The notes under the pieces were generated by a model that had not been told where the DNA came from, ran no database searches, and saw only the letters and a program-made list of their open reading frames with translations. Source: Carya illinoinensis (lineage: Eukaryota; Streptophyta; Magnoliopsida; Fagales; Juglandaceae). From it: a stretch of 64,000 nucleotides of DNA. Position 1 is the first letter of the stretch; each line of letters starts with the position of its first letter. The stretch is taken from positions 23,238,501 to 23,302,500 of the forward strand of contig NC_056766.1 in NCBI RefSeq assembly GCF_018687715.1, read 5' to 3'. This document shows positions 48,399-61,400 of this stretch, piece by piece. Made by a program: the position numbers and the translations under genes.

Positions 48399-51300
48399 AT
48401 GAAGATTTGGTGCTTCTGTCTATGCTTTACCAGGGAAGAAGAGGACGACAGGGAAGAATTAGGAGAGGAAGATAAAGGGGAGGCTATGGCGGAAAACGTT
48501 TTCCGAGATAAGGACGATCCTGTGGGCAGAATCAAGAATGAGGAGGAACCCGAGCAACTAGGGTTCGCGGGGAATGGTCGCGGGCTGGATGAGCAGCTGA
48601 GACTGTTCGAAGACGATGCTGTTGCAATACGTGATGGGGCTGCACATTGGGAGGGGGCGGCGCACGCCGGTTCGCTCTTCTCGTGGTTTGGAAGCTCGCG
48701 AGGCTCCGAGGGAGAGGCTAGCTCGGCTTCGGCGACTGGTGGTGTCGAGGATCGTGGGCATGATTATCACCATAAGCGCTTCAAAGCTCACTCTGATTCT
48801 CAGTGAGTCTCTCATCTCACTTTGTTTGCATGCGTGTGTAGCTGGGTGAATTTACATGTATTTTGCTTCATTCCCTCGATGAATTTCATTTCGTTGGAAT
48901 CGAACCTCGTTCTGACTGTAATTTTAATGATCTTTTTGCATCTCCATTTGTGGTTGGAGTTGGCAGGAAGATTAGGAGGGCAGTGAGTGTATATTCTGCG
49001 ATTATAGTTAGAAAAACAGCTTGTTTTGGCGATGATCGTGCTTGATATCACAATGGTCGCGTTTTAAGTGTAATTGTATGGCTTTATTGTGGAATGTTAC
49101 TTTCATTTTCTTTGATGCAGGCGTTACTGGTATTTTAATGGGGATGCAATGTGCTCTCTCTAAAGAGTATTGGAAGTATATATATGGTTTTAAATTTTGG
49201 TGCATTAAAATTAAAATGTAGCATGCTGCTAATTGTTGAGAGTTTTGTATATTAATAAAATGATCTTATATGTAAAAAAACTTATTGTGCATTTTGTATA
49301 ATTATCCACAACAGAGGACGTGAGTTGATATTTATGCTACATAAACTTGCTCTGCCTTAAAGATTTGACATTATATCCCACGATTATCACACTAGGCTCT
49401 CTTTTGTATACTCCCTATATACTTGGGCTTTGCCTATTTACGTGGATCAATAAAATCTTTTACCTAAAAAAAAAAATAAAATAAAATTCTGGGGCTCTGG
49501 ATTTTGTGATTAAATTGTGCCATTCAATTACGGTCTGATATAAGGTTGAAGTGAGTGCCCGTGTTTCATTGGAGCGCATTGAAGGTAGTCCCTTTTGGTC
49601 AGGAAGTGTTTCAGTCTTGTTCTTATGTAAAGTGGATGTGCACTCATCTATGTATCTCATGCGCTGTCCACCCATGCATATGGTCGATAGATCATGCCTT
49701 CAATGGGCCTTGCGAATTTGTGATGCTTGCAAATGTGTGAGTGCTACTATTTTCCCAATGGGAACATGGTGGAAACTAACCCCAAGGGGTTGGCCCAAGT
49801 GGTGAAGGTCTTGGTCTTGGGGTATCACTCCCTTCAAGGTCCAAGGTTCAAAACCTCTTGGTTGCAAACAATCTTTTGGGGCCACACCCCCTGGTGAAAA
49901 GCTCCGAGGGTGCGGTGCATGGGACCGGAGTTTACTCTACAGGGGTTTACTCCACCGAGAGATTTGAACACCGTCTGAATTTGATATCATGATTTGCGTA
50001 TTGCATAAGTTATTCAAGAATTGACTTCTGGTTTTGACTTGGATATGCATGCTATATATGTTGAATGCTTGCATGATGAAAACCTTTTATTGCAGTGACT
50101 GTCATTTCCCTCTGGTTTTGACTTGGATATGCCTGCTATATATGTTAAATACCTACTTGATGAAAACCTTTTATTGCAGTGACTATCATTTCCCAACTTC
50201 AGTGGCTTCAAATGCTGGAAACTCTAGGTCATCTGCAGAGAGAGTTTACCATTTTAGTCAGGGATCTTCAATTCCACCTGAGAATCAGTTATTTTATCAT
50301 TCACTGACCATGACTGATGGTGGTGATGAGAATCCCTCTGAATCTAGTGATGGGAAAGATGATGGAGATGAGATTGGCTCTCTAAAAACAGAAGATTTTG
50401 AAGTTCGGATGGATCTTACGGATGATTTACTCCATATGGTATGCATTTCCTAAGACTTTTTGGAAATTCTCATTATCACTTGCCTTCGATTTTTTAATCA
50501 TTTTAGTGTCTTTTTCATCCAGGTTTTCTCTTTCTTGGACCACATCAATCTTTGTCAAGCAGCCAGAGTGTGTAGGCAGTGGCGAGGAGCTAGTGCACAT
50601 GATGATTTCTGGAGATGTTTGAATTTTGAGAACAGGAACATATCTATAGAACAATGTGAGTTTTGATATGATTTTGTATACTCCTGTTACATTTTTAGTT
50701 CTTAGTTCAAAAAATTGGATGGCGGGCACAGGATAAAGAATATGGATTTATGAGACTTTGTGAACTGGTATTTATCTATGTTTTGGTGGGTATTTTATGT
50801 GTGGTATCTTTGCTGAAAGAAAGTAGGAAGTTTCTCATTTAATGGATTTGTTTGCAGTCGAGGATATGTGTCGGAGGTATCCAAATGCGACAGAAGTGAA
50901 TATTTCTGGTGCTCCTTCTATTCACCTGCTTGTCATGAAAGCAGTCTCTTCATTAAGGTCAGAGGATGTTGTTTTCGCTTTTCTAGTCAATATTGCGTGA
51001 TCATGGCTAATATCTTTTCATGGTTGTTAGGAATCTGGAGGTTTTGACATTGGGGAGAGGGCAGCTAGGGGATACCTTTTTCCATGCTTTAGCGGATTGT
51101 TATTTGTTGACGAGATTGAATGTAAATGATGCTACTCTTGGTAATGGTATTCAAGAAATACTTATAAACCACGATGGCTTGCGTCATCTTCAACTAACTA
51201 AGTGCCGGGTGATGCGTGTATCTGTGAGGTAAACTGATTTAAGGTTAAAAGTAAACTATCATATCTGTCAGTCTGTTGACATTTTTTTACTGATATATGA

Positions 51301-54300
51301 TCTTTTACAGGTGCCCACAACTTGAAACTATGTCTTTGAAGCGCAGTAACATGGCTCAGGCTGTGCTGAATTGCCCACTTCTCAATGAGCTCGATATAGG
51401 CGCTTGCCACAAGCTTTCAGATGCTGCTGTTCGTTCAGCAGTGACTTCATGCTCTCAGTTAGAGTCTCTAGACATGTCAAATTGTTCATGCGTGAGTGAC
51501 GAAACTCTACGTGAGATAGCCCTCACATGTCCTAATCTCCATTTTCTTAATGCTTCGTACTGCCCAAATATCTCACTTGAGGTCAGTTTCTAGAGTTTGT
51601 TACAACCTTCCTTCAGGAATTATTGGCTACATCTTTTTCTGACATGCTTCATTGCTTCTTTTTAGTCTGTGAGACTGCCAATGTTGACGGTTCTTAGGCT
51701 CCACAGCTGTGAGGGTATCACTTCAGCTTCAATGGCTGCAATATCTCATAGTTATATGTTGGAGGTTTGAAAGATTTGCATACATTGGATATTGATGTTG
51801 TCTGCTTGTCTGTGTTGCCTCTTGAGTAAATGCTACTTTCAACGTCACAATATGAGCTACTTATTTGTTTCAGGTTTTGGAACTTGACAACTGCAATCTA
51901 CTGACTTCTGTGTCGTTGGATCTTCCACACTTAAAGTGTATTAGATTAGTACATTGTCGCAAGTAAACCCCGATGCTCCTTTTAATCTTTCCCCTTCCAC
52001 CCAATCTTTCTTGAAAAGTGCACACAAATGCACTCTCTCTCTCTCTCTCTCTCTCACCTTTTTCCCTGCTGGAAAATTTTCTGTTCCATTCTTTTATTTG
52101 TTATAATTATATTTTTCCTGCAGATTTGCAGATTTGAATTTGCGTAGCACCACACTATCAACTATAATGGTGTCTAATTGCCCTGTTCACCGTATTAACA
52201 TCACTTCAAACTCACTTCAGGTATGTCTTTAGGTCAGCAGTTTGGTCTGTTTCTTGTCTGCCTCATGTCCTTGATCACTTGCCAGAGATTGCATTTTAAT
52301 AAATTGGTTTGATGGTCATGTAGAAATTAGCATTGCAGAAGCAGGAGAGCTTAACCACATTGACATTGCAATGCCAAACTTTGCAAGAAGTGGACCTCAC
52401 AGATTGTGAATCTCTAACAAATTCTATTTGTGAAGTTTTTAGTGATGGTGGCGGATGCCCTATGCTAAAGTCATTGGTTCTCGATAACTGTGAGGTTTGT
52501 GAATTGGGCCCTTTTCATTTCATGTATTTATCATTTTGCTAAATTTAGTTGTGCCCAGCATTTGAAAATATGCCTAATTGAAGTGGTGCTTGGTTCTCAT
52601 ACTTGGTGCTCTTTATCATCGTTTGGTCTTCTTTAATGATTATCTGTATGAAATTAAGTTTCCTCACAAAGCAGTGTTTGTGAACTCCAAACCTTAAACT
52701 TGTTGCTTTGAATACTTTGTTTTAAAGCACCTCCATTTGTTCGCAATGTTTAGGCAAAGGATAAATCCAGGGACCTACTTGCTTTAACGTACATAGATAA
52801 TGAGAAAATTTAATTGATTTTTTGTTTAGATATGCCATGTATTCCAAATTCATATTAGAAGGGGGCTCACTACATTAGCAAGGGTTTGAGGATTGAAGGA
52901 GTGTAAAGGAGTCCAGTGGAATGGTTTGGCTTGGTGGAACAATTTTTCTTTTTTCCTCATGTATTTGTGATTCAATTCCAAACTTGTTACTTCCCGATGT
53001 CATTGTAAATAAAGTTGTGTTGTGCAGTGCTATTGTGGTTTACTATCTTATTGACTTTACATCTACTGCGTCATAGCTTTATTTGCTTTCCCCCTTGATT
53101 TAATATGATAATTCTACTTTGTTCAGAGCTTGACAGCGGTGCGATTCTGCAGTGCTTCTTTATTTAGTCTTTCCCTTGTCGGTTGCCGGGCTATCACTGC
53201 TCTTGAACTCACATGCCCCTATCTGGAGCAAGTTTGCTTAGATGGTTGTGATCATCTTGAAAGAGCATCGTTTTGTCCTGTAAGTGAGGATGATTGCATA
53301 AATGTGCTTTTACTATATCAGACACTGCTCTTGACATATTGTTTCATTGAGTATTAAATAGTAAGCGCTGAGGTGATAAATTTTACATTAAGTATATTTT
53401 GCCAGTTGTTTAAACCTTGCAGAAAAATTTTATGCTATTTAGTGCCACTCGTGTTTCATCTTTTTATATAGTTTATGCGCATACTTATTTGCATACTTTT
53501 TGTATTAAATATTGCTGAACTTTATTTGTTTTCTTATTAGGTTGGCCTACAGTCCTTGAATCTGGGAATATGTCCTAAACTGAATGTTCTCAGTATTGAA
53601 GCACCACATATGGTGTTGCTTGAATTGAAAGGATGTGGTGTGCTATCTGATGCATCTATTAACTGTCCACTTTTGACATCTCTGGATGCTTCCTTTTGTA
53701 GGTTAGTTGGCTTTATAGTCTTTGGTTGTCCTTTGTTACTGCTCAAGCTGACTCCTTTTTCTTTTTCACTTGCAGCCAACTCAAGGACGATTGCTTGTCT
53801 GCAACGTCTGCATCATGCCCGCTGATTGAGTCATTGATATTGATGTCATGCCCATCAATTGGTTCTGATGGACTTTATTCCCTACGCTGCCTTCCACATT
53901 TGACTGTGCTTGATTTATCATACACTTTTTTGCTGAATTTGCAGCCTGTTTTTGACTCTTGTTTGCAACTAAAGGTAATTTCTCTACCCAGATATATCAG
54001 TAGTGTACTTTTGACATGGGGTATGAATTCCACTTCAGAGATGGAAAGTTTAGCAAAAACTAACAAGAAACTCGGAGTAACCATTAATCTAAGTTCTCAA
54101 TTATAACTGCTAAAATCTCCAATTTTTGGATTGAAATGCATGCTCTTGTTAAATTAACAAGAGAATCCTATTAATTTTTCTAGATTATCTGGTTTTTTAT
54201 GTTGAGGCAAACCTTTTGATGGTCCTCATTTATGAGAATCACTGTAATGAACACAGCATGAATGTTCTTTATGATTATAAATATTGGTAAACTTTTTAGT

Positions 54301-56035
54301 ATCATATAAGTCACTTAAAAAGGATATAGTTCAAATTGGTATGCCAATTGTACATGTTAATTTTTTTTAAAATTTTTTTTTTTGTTTTATTTTTTATGGG
54401 GATCATTAAGTTGCTTGTGTAAGATTCCATAGAAAATTACATACGAAGTGATATTTTGGGTTTATAGTCAAAGTTTTGATCAAAAAAGGGAAAAAAAAAA
54501 AAATCAAATGAATTTAACAGACGGTTCTACTAAGAAAAAAGTGGTTTGTGGGAGGGATATCATATTTTTGTTACGGCAGTTATGACCAGAAAAATGTTTA
54601 ATGGCACCCAAGGGCCTGACACCTTTTTTCTATGCTTCTCCTAGGTTTTAAAGTTACAAGCATGCAAGTATCTTGCTGATTCATCTCTTGAGCCCCTTTA
54701 CAAGGGAGGTGCTCTACCATCTCTCCAGGAATTGGACTTGTCTTATGGGACCCTCTGTCAGTCTGCTATAGAAGAGCTTCTTGCTTGCTGCACGCACCTC
54801 ACACATGTGAGCTTGAATGGCTGTGTTAATATGCATGACCTAAATTGGGGTTATGGTGGTGGTCAGATTTCTGAGCTGCCTAGCATATATACCTCATTTT
54901 CCACGTTTTCGGCTGACAATAACCACGAGCTAATTGAGCAGGCCAACCGTCTACTACAGAACCTAAACTGTGTAGGTTGTCTGAATATTAGGAAAGTTTT
55001 CATTCCACCAGCAGCACGTTGCTTCCATTTGTCATCGCTCAATCTGTCTCTATCATCAAATTTGAAGGAAGTTGATCTTGCTTGTTTCAATTTGTGCTTT
55101 CTTAATTTGAGGTACCTTTCTTTTATTGAAAACAAAAATATGGAAATGAAACCAATTGGTGACAATACTTTATGAGTTTTTATCCATGCTGACTTTTCTT
55201 CGTCGTACCCATCAGTAATTGTTGCTCTTTGGAAATATTGAAGCTAGAGTGTCCGAGATTGACTAGTCTTTTTCTTCAGGTATGCATTTTCCATTCCATG
55301 TTTGAGGTCCTTAATCATTGTTGTGGTTCATGTCACTTGAAGATATGAAACTTGTATTTTTTTTATTCATTTTCTTTAATAACCAGTTTTAGAGACATTT
55401 GGAGTGGGTAATTGGATAACAGTGTTAACACTGAGGAATTCCCTCTCAGACATCCAAGGTTGTATGTCTGTAGAATTTAACATGTAATATTCTTCTGGGA
55501 CTCTTCCAGTTCCAGATTGGTTTTGTACCCTTAATTTGCAACTGTGCATAATTTTTGTTCGTCGAAACTTGACACCAAATATGATGTTTGGTGTCAATGC
55601 AGACTTGTTTTCTTTTTCCTCCTTCCCCATGTTGAAAAAAGTGTATATTGTTTTAAAGTTGGTTTGTATTTGAATCTAATACCATTCCTTGACCTTTGGA
55701 ATTGGTGCTTTGTTAGTCTTGCAACATTGATGAAGTAGCCGTTGAAGCTGCCATATCAAAGTGTAGCATGCTGGAGACCCTGGATGTCCGCTTTTGTCCG
55801 AAGGTAAGAACAGCCTCTACCAATCTTTATTTTCTTGCAGTATAAACATCAGATCAATAATAATTCCTCTTTAAGAACGGGATTCGTATTTACTACCTGA
55901 ATTACCATTTTCACTCTTTATCCTTTTGGGGTATTGTATTGACTTGACTGACAGGTATGTTCGATGAGCATGGGGAGATTACGTTTGGCATGCCCTAGTT
56001 TGAAGCGAATCTTCAGCAGCCTGTCACCTTCATAA
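48399..56035 (+). CDS. FBL15: F-box/LRR-repeat protein 15 (SLOMO-like), 17 coding exons
   Basis: Exons: 48399-48802, 50180-50438, 50523-50655, 50858-50957, 51031-51228, 51311-51581, 51666-51764, 51874-51962, 52124-52220, 52324-52494, 53127-53279, 53541-53701, 53776-53974, 54645-55111, 55216-55279, 55717-55803, 55955-56035. All introns are GT-AG and the 3,033-nt sum keeps one frame (1,010 residues), close to the Arabidopsis protein. Residues 1-135 are acidic and low-complexity (start MKIWCFCLCFTREEEDD). The F-box is at about 213-258 (DLTDDLLHMVFSFLDHIN, CRQWRG). The rest is Cys/Leu-rich LRRs (CPLLNELDIGACHKLSD). F-box proteins join SCF ubiquitin ligases through SKP1, with LRRs binding substrate. 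Arabidopsis SLOMO acts in auxin homeostasis at the shoot apex. No break is seen. Exon 2 has an alternative in-frame acceptor. Confidence 0.93.
49390..49485 (+). mobile_element. LINE 3' end in FBL15 intron 1
   Basis: TTTTGTATACTCCCTATATA then CTTGGGCTTTGCC, ATCAATAAAATC and a run of A's (about 49466-49485) match the usual 3' end of plant L1 elements (TTGTATACT..CTTGGG..AATAAAATCTTTTACC, A tail). It is strongly 5'-truncated. Target duplications are not obvious. Confidence 0.55.
49780..49985 (+). mobile_element. tRNA-derived SINE in FBL15 intron 1
   Basis: A box-A-like TTGGCCCAAGTGGTGAAGG (about 49790-49808) and a box-B-like GGTTCAAAACC (49845-49855) are spaced as in RNA polymerase III promoters of tRNA-derived SINEs. 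The body CCTCTTGGTTGCAAACAA...GGTGAAAAGCTCCGAGGG is typical of plant SINE tails. It cannot fold as a functional tRNA. Ends and target duplications are not resolved. Confidence 0.6.
50027..50194 (+). repeat. 84-bp tandem duplication spanning the FBL15 exon-2 acceptor
   Basis: Copy 1 50027-50110, copy 2 50111-50194, with 7 mismatches. Each copy carries ACCTTTTATTGCAG|TGACT, so acceptors end at 50095 and 50179. The second gives the standard exon 2 (SDYHFPTS region). The first, 84 nt upstream, adds exactly 28 codons with no stop and keeps the downstream frame. Confidence 0.9.
52032..52056. repeat. (CT)n microsatellite in FBL15 intron 8
   Basis: ACTCTCTCTCTC... of about 25 bp lies between exons 8 and 9, before the splice acceptor at 52123. 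Confidence 0.9.
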
Positions 56036-56841
56036 TGTGATAGGATCCTTTGTTTCATTTGTATGCCGTGATGATTTCAGGCGGGGAATCAGCTTGACAA
56101 AGTGATATGTGATTTGGGCCAATATATATTGTAAATGCCATCTTTTCTAGCCTTAAATCTTTATGCTTATTTTTCATTGTTGGTGTTTGTTTGGTAAAAA
56201 AGGTACTTCTTCTAGCTGGCTTTTATGTAACAATAGAATAAGTTATTTTTGTTTTATATTTTATATTGTTGATGATTGTTTTATATTAATTGCAAATTGT
56301 AGATTCGATTGCCGAGTAAACCGCCATCAATTTCCTTTTGTTGGCGTCTATTTTTTTGTGGGGGGTGTTTTGCTATGAAGGTAATTGAATTACATAAAGA
56401 TGTCTTTACTTGTAAATTAATTAATAATATATATATATTATTTCTTAATTTCTTTTATGGGTCATGTAGTTTTGCCCTTGCTGATTTTATCATCGGTCAT
56501 GTAATTTACAGACGGACAGTTTTCCCCCGGAAGTTTCGTCCAGCCCCATTTATAAAAGAGTGCTGATAGGGTGCTGGGCGTGCCCCTATACAAAATTCAC
56601 TTCTTTACTCTTTTTCATATTTTTTGTTCATATTTATTTAGTACTTTTAAACATTTTTAAAAATATTAAACAAAATAACTTTACACTAAAAGTCATTTTT
56701 TAATTAAAAAAATTAAATAGATGAGCGATAAAAATGAGGAGACAATGAAGAGGTAAATTAGCATTATTTTTAAAAAAATTGACAGCATTTAGGTACATGT
56801 TAATTTTAAATTAGATCTTTTTATTTATTTATTTATTTATA
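56036..56841. other. FBL15 3' UTR and intergenic sequence
   Basis: The sequence after the TAA is AT-rich with no second gene. No canonical AATAAA is seen near the stop; AATAAG occurs at 56237. The tract (TTTA)n at about 56816-56841 is the tail of the LINE that follows on the minus strand. Confidence 0.5.
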
Positions 56842-58328
56842 ACAAGGACTTTTTATTCATCAAATGCAAACATTACAAATTTGAATCATCCCAAATAGCT
56901 TGGGAAATATATTCTAGAATTGAGTTCTACCAAATAATAAGATCCTCAAGATTTTATGCAAATCGAGCTAATGCATGAGCAACTCCATTGGTTTCCTGTC
57001 CCTTATGATGAAGAGACCAAGTTGGATACTTTTGAAACATGTTTTTGATTTCTTGAATCGAGCCATCCCATAATGTTGTAGAATATCATTCCTTTTCCAA
57101 TTCTTGGACGGCTAACAATGCATCAGGCTCAACTCTTTAGTTCTATAATTTCAAGAGATGCACACAGTTGCAAGTCCCTTAAGATAGCTAGAAATTCAAT
57201 CTCCAATGGATCGGCCACAGCAGGTTTTGATTTACTACCAGCAAATAGCACATTCTCTTCATGATCACACATCACAGCACCAACGCCAGACTTACATTGA
57301 TCACTAAATAGAGTGCCATCAACATTGAGTTTCAATACACCTGCAGGGGGTGGTAGCCAATTGCATTTGTATTTTTGTTTAGTCTTTATAGCCTCTGATG
57401 CTGTGTTATGTTCGTGGTAGAAAGTAAAAGCATGCTCCATAACTTGCTGAGTTGATAGAATATTTACTTTATATATTCTTCGATTTCTTCTATACCGAAG
57501 CCCCCAAGTTAGAAGGAACAACCTCTCCAATTCTCCTGTTGTTCTTCTTTTGATAATAGATATAGCCATTTGTGTAAATTGCATCCTAGTTGTTGCTTGT
57601 TTTATTGAAGGAAAAAATTGCAACCAACAGTCAATGGTATAAGGACAATAGACCAGTGCATGGTTTAGATCTTCATCTTCTTCTTGACACCAATGACAAC
57701 TAGCTTCTTCTATCCCTCTTCTAGTCTTCATATTCTTAAAAGTTGGAAGAATATTTTTACACACTCTCCGTGCAAATACCTTGACTCTTTGAGGAACATG
57801 CATTTTCCAAAGTTGCTTCCATAACAATTTGTCATTTGCAGCACTTGAACTTTCGGCCTCCTCTCTAGTTTGCTCTAGAGAATTGAAAAAAAAAAAAAGC
57901 ACTTTTTACACCGAAAACCCCACTCTTCTCATGCTCCCATCTAAGTATATCAGGTACATTATTTGATGGCAATCATATACTTAGCACTTCATTAGCCTCT
58001 CTTGCTGGAAGCACACTTCTTACCTTCTCAATATCCCAGCTGCTTTGTTTTGCCTTGATAAGAGATGCCACCATCTATAAATCAGTTGTAGCAGGTATGT
58101 CGACCAGATTAGCTAGCAACTTATGGTTTGGAAGCCAATAATCAGATCAGATGTTTATAGACAGACCATTGCCAACCCTCCATCTACAGCCTTTTAATAA
58201 ACTATGCTTGGTTTCCCATATGCCTCTCCACACATAAGAAGGATTAGCACCCAATCTAGATTCTATAAAGCTAGATGTTGGAAAATATCTAGCTTTAACA
58301 ACCTTATGTAGTAGGTGGAATCCTCATT
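56842..58328 (-). mobile_element. LINE-2a, 3' part of an L1-type LINE
   Basis: On the minus strand it carries the zf-RVT linker and RNase H of ORF2 and ends in a TAAA-repeat tail. Its upstream part is cut by LINE-2b, whose A tail (T run at 58331-58349) abuts it. The remaining 5' part is not seen in the window, so it may be 5'-truncated or continue beyond the window. Confidence 0.75.
56955..58320 (-). pseudogene. LINE-2a ORF2 C-terminal part: zf-RVT and RNase H
   Basis: KQLWKMHVPQRVKVFARRV and CHWCQEEDEDLNHALVYCP are the zinc-binding linker of plant LINE ORF2. LKLNVDGTLF..SGVGAVMCDHEENVLFAG is the RNase H N-terminus, with DPLEIEFLAILRDLQL as the second block. After a stop at 57129 the last RNase H block (NGVAHALARFA) is still readable to about 56960. 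The 257-codon frame 57902-57129 is intact, but it lacks reverse transcriptase. Confidence 0.8.
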
Positions 58329-58489
58329 CCTTTTTTTTTTTTTTTTTAACAAGAGGTGGACAGGACGTCCGTATATTGAGAGTTAACCTCACTTATGGTA
58401 GAGGGAAACCATTACATTTGACCCACTTTAGAGAGCAACAAAACACTAACTTTACCACAAAAAAACAAAGCCTATCGAATACGTAAATA

Positions 58490-61400
58490 AGGAAAATTTA
58501 GCTTGTCCGTGCGGATAAGTCCTCAAAGCCTCAACGACAGTTGCGAGGTGTTGTGCCACACTTGATTATGTCCCTAAGCTCCATACTTTGCTAAGAAATC
58601 AGTAGGGGCATTTCCTTCCCTAAAAACGTGCTGAATCGAATGTCCCCCTTCTCGCATAAGACTAAGGATTTCCTCCTAGAATTCTTCAAGGTACCACACT
58701 CTACATTTATCACTACTACACCACTGGACCACCATCAGAGAGTCAGTTTCAACTAGTGCTCCCTTTATCCGTCTCTCTCAACACATTTTCAGCCCTTGGA
58801 GGATGGCTTTAATTTCTGCTGCTGTGCTGCTGCCGTTGCCCAGTTTTGCTGAGAATGCAAAAATTAAGTTGCCCTACTCATCACGTAGAAGGCCCCCTGC
58901 ACCCGAATTCCCTGGGTTATTCAAGTTGCACCCATCTGTGTTTAACTTGAGTTTTCCTCGTCTTGGTTTCGTTCATCTAAACACCTGAACCTATCTTGGC
59001 TTCACCAGAAGAATTTTAATATTCATTGCACTTAAGATTTCTTGATCTTCACTTGCCAACTTTCGATAATTTGTTGTTTCCTTCATTATTCTCGTCAGCC
59101 ATAAATGAACCACATACCATGCCTCTTCTGTCGTTTCCACGTGACCCTCCATACGTGATCTGCACCTTCTTGTCCATAGTTTCCATGTTATAATGATAAG
59201 AAGGATTCCCATAATAACCCCCATTTGAGAGCTCCTGGACGCTTGCCTAAACCACAATTTCAGGTTTTCTTTCCATGTGATATACTCCCGAAACGAAAGA
59301 CCAAAAGATGTGGCATATTTCCTCCATATATTCTGGGCGAATTTTCCTAAATATAAGGCGTGATCAACGTCCTCATATCCTCCTTCGGTACAGCATGAAC
59401 ATTTCAACACCACTGGGATCCCGATTCTCCTTAGTCTGTCATCCACACTTAGGCTGTTATTCCATGCTTTCCAAGCCATTATCGACATCTTCTTGGGAAG
59501 GATCTCATGCCATACCCATGCCGACCATGGTGTCTCAGGTGATTTCACACGTAGTCAGTCCCAGGCACTCCGGATCGTGAACTGTCCATCTAGTGCAGGA
59601 GTCCACACTAGCAGGTCCTTCCCCTGCCGAGGATTGCCCAGCTCTTCAATTATTTCCCCTATTTTTTGCACTCCCACCAGCCTCTCCAAGAGTTGTACAT
59701 CCCACTCATTACCAAGTTTACAGTCATAAAGCTTTAATTCTGGGAGCTCCGTAAGTTGAAGAGAGTCTGCTAGAGGGCCACCTCCAGTCCACGTATCAAA
59801 CTAAAATGAGATTTTACCGTCACGCACTTTCCATTTTGCTTTTTCCAAAACATGTTGAATTTGTTTCATTACCATTTTCCAGAACCTAGTTCCTTTTGTT
59901 TTGTCAAGAAGGGAGAGGTGATTGTCCTTCACGTATTTTCCCCTGAAGAATTGTGCCCATAAAGAGTTATCTTTGATGATTTTCCATGCAAACTTCATGT
60001 GAAGAGAATTTTGAACCTCTTCAAGGTCTCGCAGGCCTAGTCTACCTTCATTTGTTGGCTTGCAAATTTTATTTCAAGCACACCATTTTCTTTTTGGATT
60101 ACCATCAGATTCTCCCCAAAAAAATGTGCTGAGAATTCGGTTGATAATGCTTAAAACTGACTTCAGGACTTGTAGCATGGATAGAAGATAAATTGGTAAA
60201 CTCAAAAGAACATGTTTTAATAGGATAAGTTTTCCACCCGCTGACAGTAATCTAGTCTTCCAGCCACTTACCTTGTCTCGAATTTTATTAACAAGTTCCT
60301 CCATATGACTAAAGGTGACTCTTCCCTCCACAATGTTCACCCCTAAATACTTCATCGGAAACCATCCCTCTCCAAATCCAGTAAGTTGCAGTATGCTTCT
60401 TCTTCGGGTTTGTCTTATGTGTTTCGAAAATATTATTGCCGATTTTTCTCTACTCACTAGCTGGCCCGACCATCTCTCATATAGTTCAATAGTTTTAACT
60501 AGTTCCTTAATAGACCATTTGGGTCCATTTGTAAAAATCACAATGTCATCTGCGTATAATAAGTGAGAAATTAAAGGCGTACCTCTAGGTTAAGAGTAGC
60601 CTCCGATTAACCCACTCTCATATTTTTCCTTTAGCATTCTTGTGAAGACTTCCTCCATTAGAATAAATAAATATGGCGAGAGGGGGTCCCCCTGTCGTAG
60701 TCCCCTTTCTCCCTTGAAAAATCCTTTCATGGTTTTGTTTAGAAGAATGGAGTACCACGGTGTCGTGATGCAATTTTTTATCAACTCTCCTATCTTCTCA
60801 TCGAACCCAAAAGCAACCAAGACATACCTTAGAAAATTTCAATTTACTCGGTCATACGCTTTGGACATATCCACTTTCAATAGCACATTGCCGCCATTCA
60901 ATTTTTGTGTATAGATCAAGCCATTTCTTGAGTTAGGCTAATATTTTCAAAAATGCTTCTATTAGGGCTGAAAGCTCCTTGTTCCTAAGAAATCAACCTC
61001 GGCAATAAATTTGTTAACCAACCAACAATAATCTTAAGCATACTTTGTAAATCACAGAGCACAGGCTAATTGGCCTAAATTTATCAAATCCCGTTGGCTG
61101 TTGTACCTTGGGAATAAGAGTCACATACGATGCCATGTCGTACCTTGGGAGTTGTTTACCTTCAAAAAATTATGCAATGGCCTCCTCTACATCACCCTGG
61201 ACAATGTCCCAGCAAGTTTTGAAGAATCCCGACCCAAAACCATCTAGACTCGGGCTGCTCTCCACTGGGATGCTATTAATTGCCTGCCGGATTTCTTCTA
61301 TAGACGGCCTTTTGTAAATGTTTTTGTTCTCATCTTTTGTAATGACTTGATCAATGAAGGAACTTAGATCTGGCGGCTCCCCTTCAGTTTTACGGCTTAG

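Larger units (their letters stand above)
48803..50179 (+). other. FBL15 intron 1 with inserted retroelements
   Basis: 1,377 bp, GTGAGT...TTATTGCAG. It contains a LINE tail (about 49390-49485), a SINE (about 49780-49985) and the duplicated acceptor (50027-50194). Apart from these no gene is seen. Confidence 0.8.

Noticed and set aside
49845..49855. B-box GGTTCAAAACC as part of a tRNA gene
   Set aside because: The upstream sequence cannot form a cloverleaf or acceptor stem; the box spacing and body fit a SINE.
58803..58988. 61-codon plus-strand frame with signal-peptide look
   Set aside because: It is the reverse shadow of the LINE-2b RNase H region on the minus strand.
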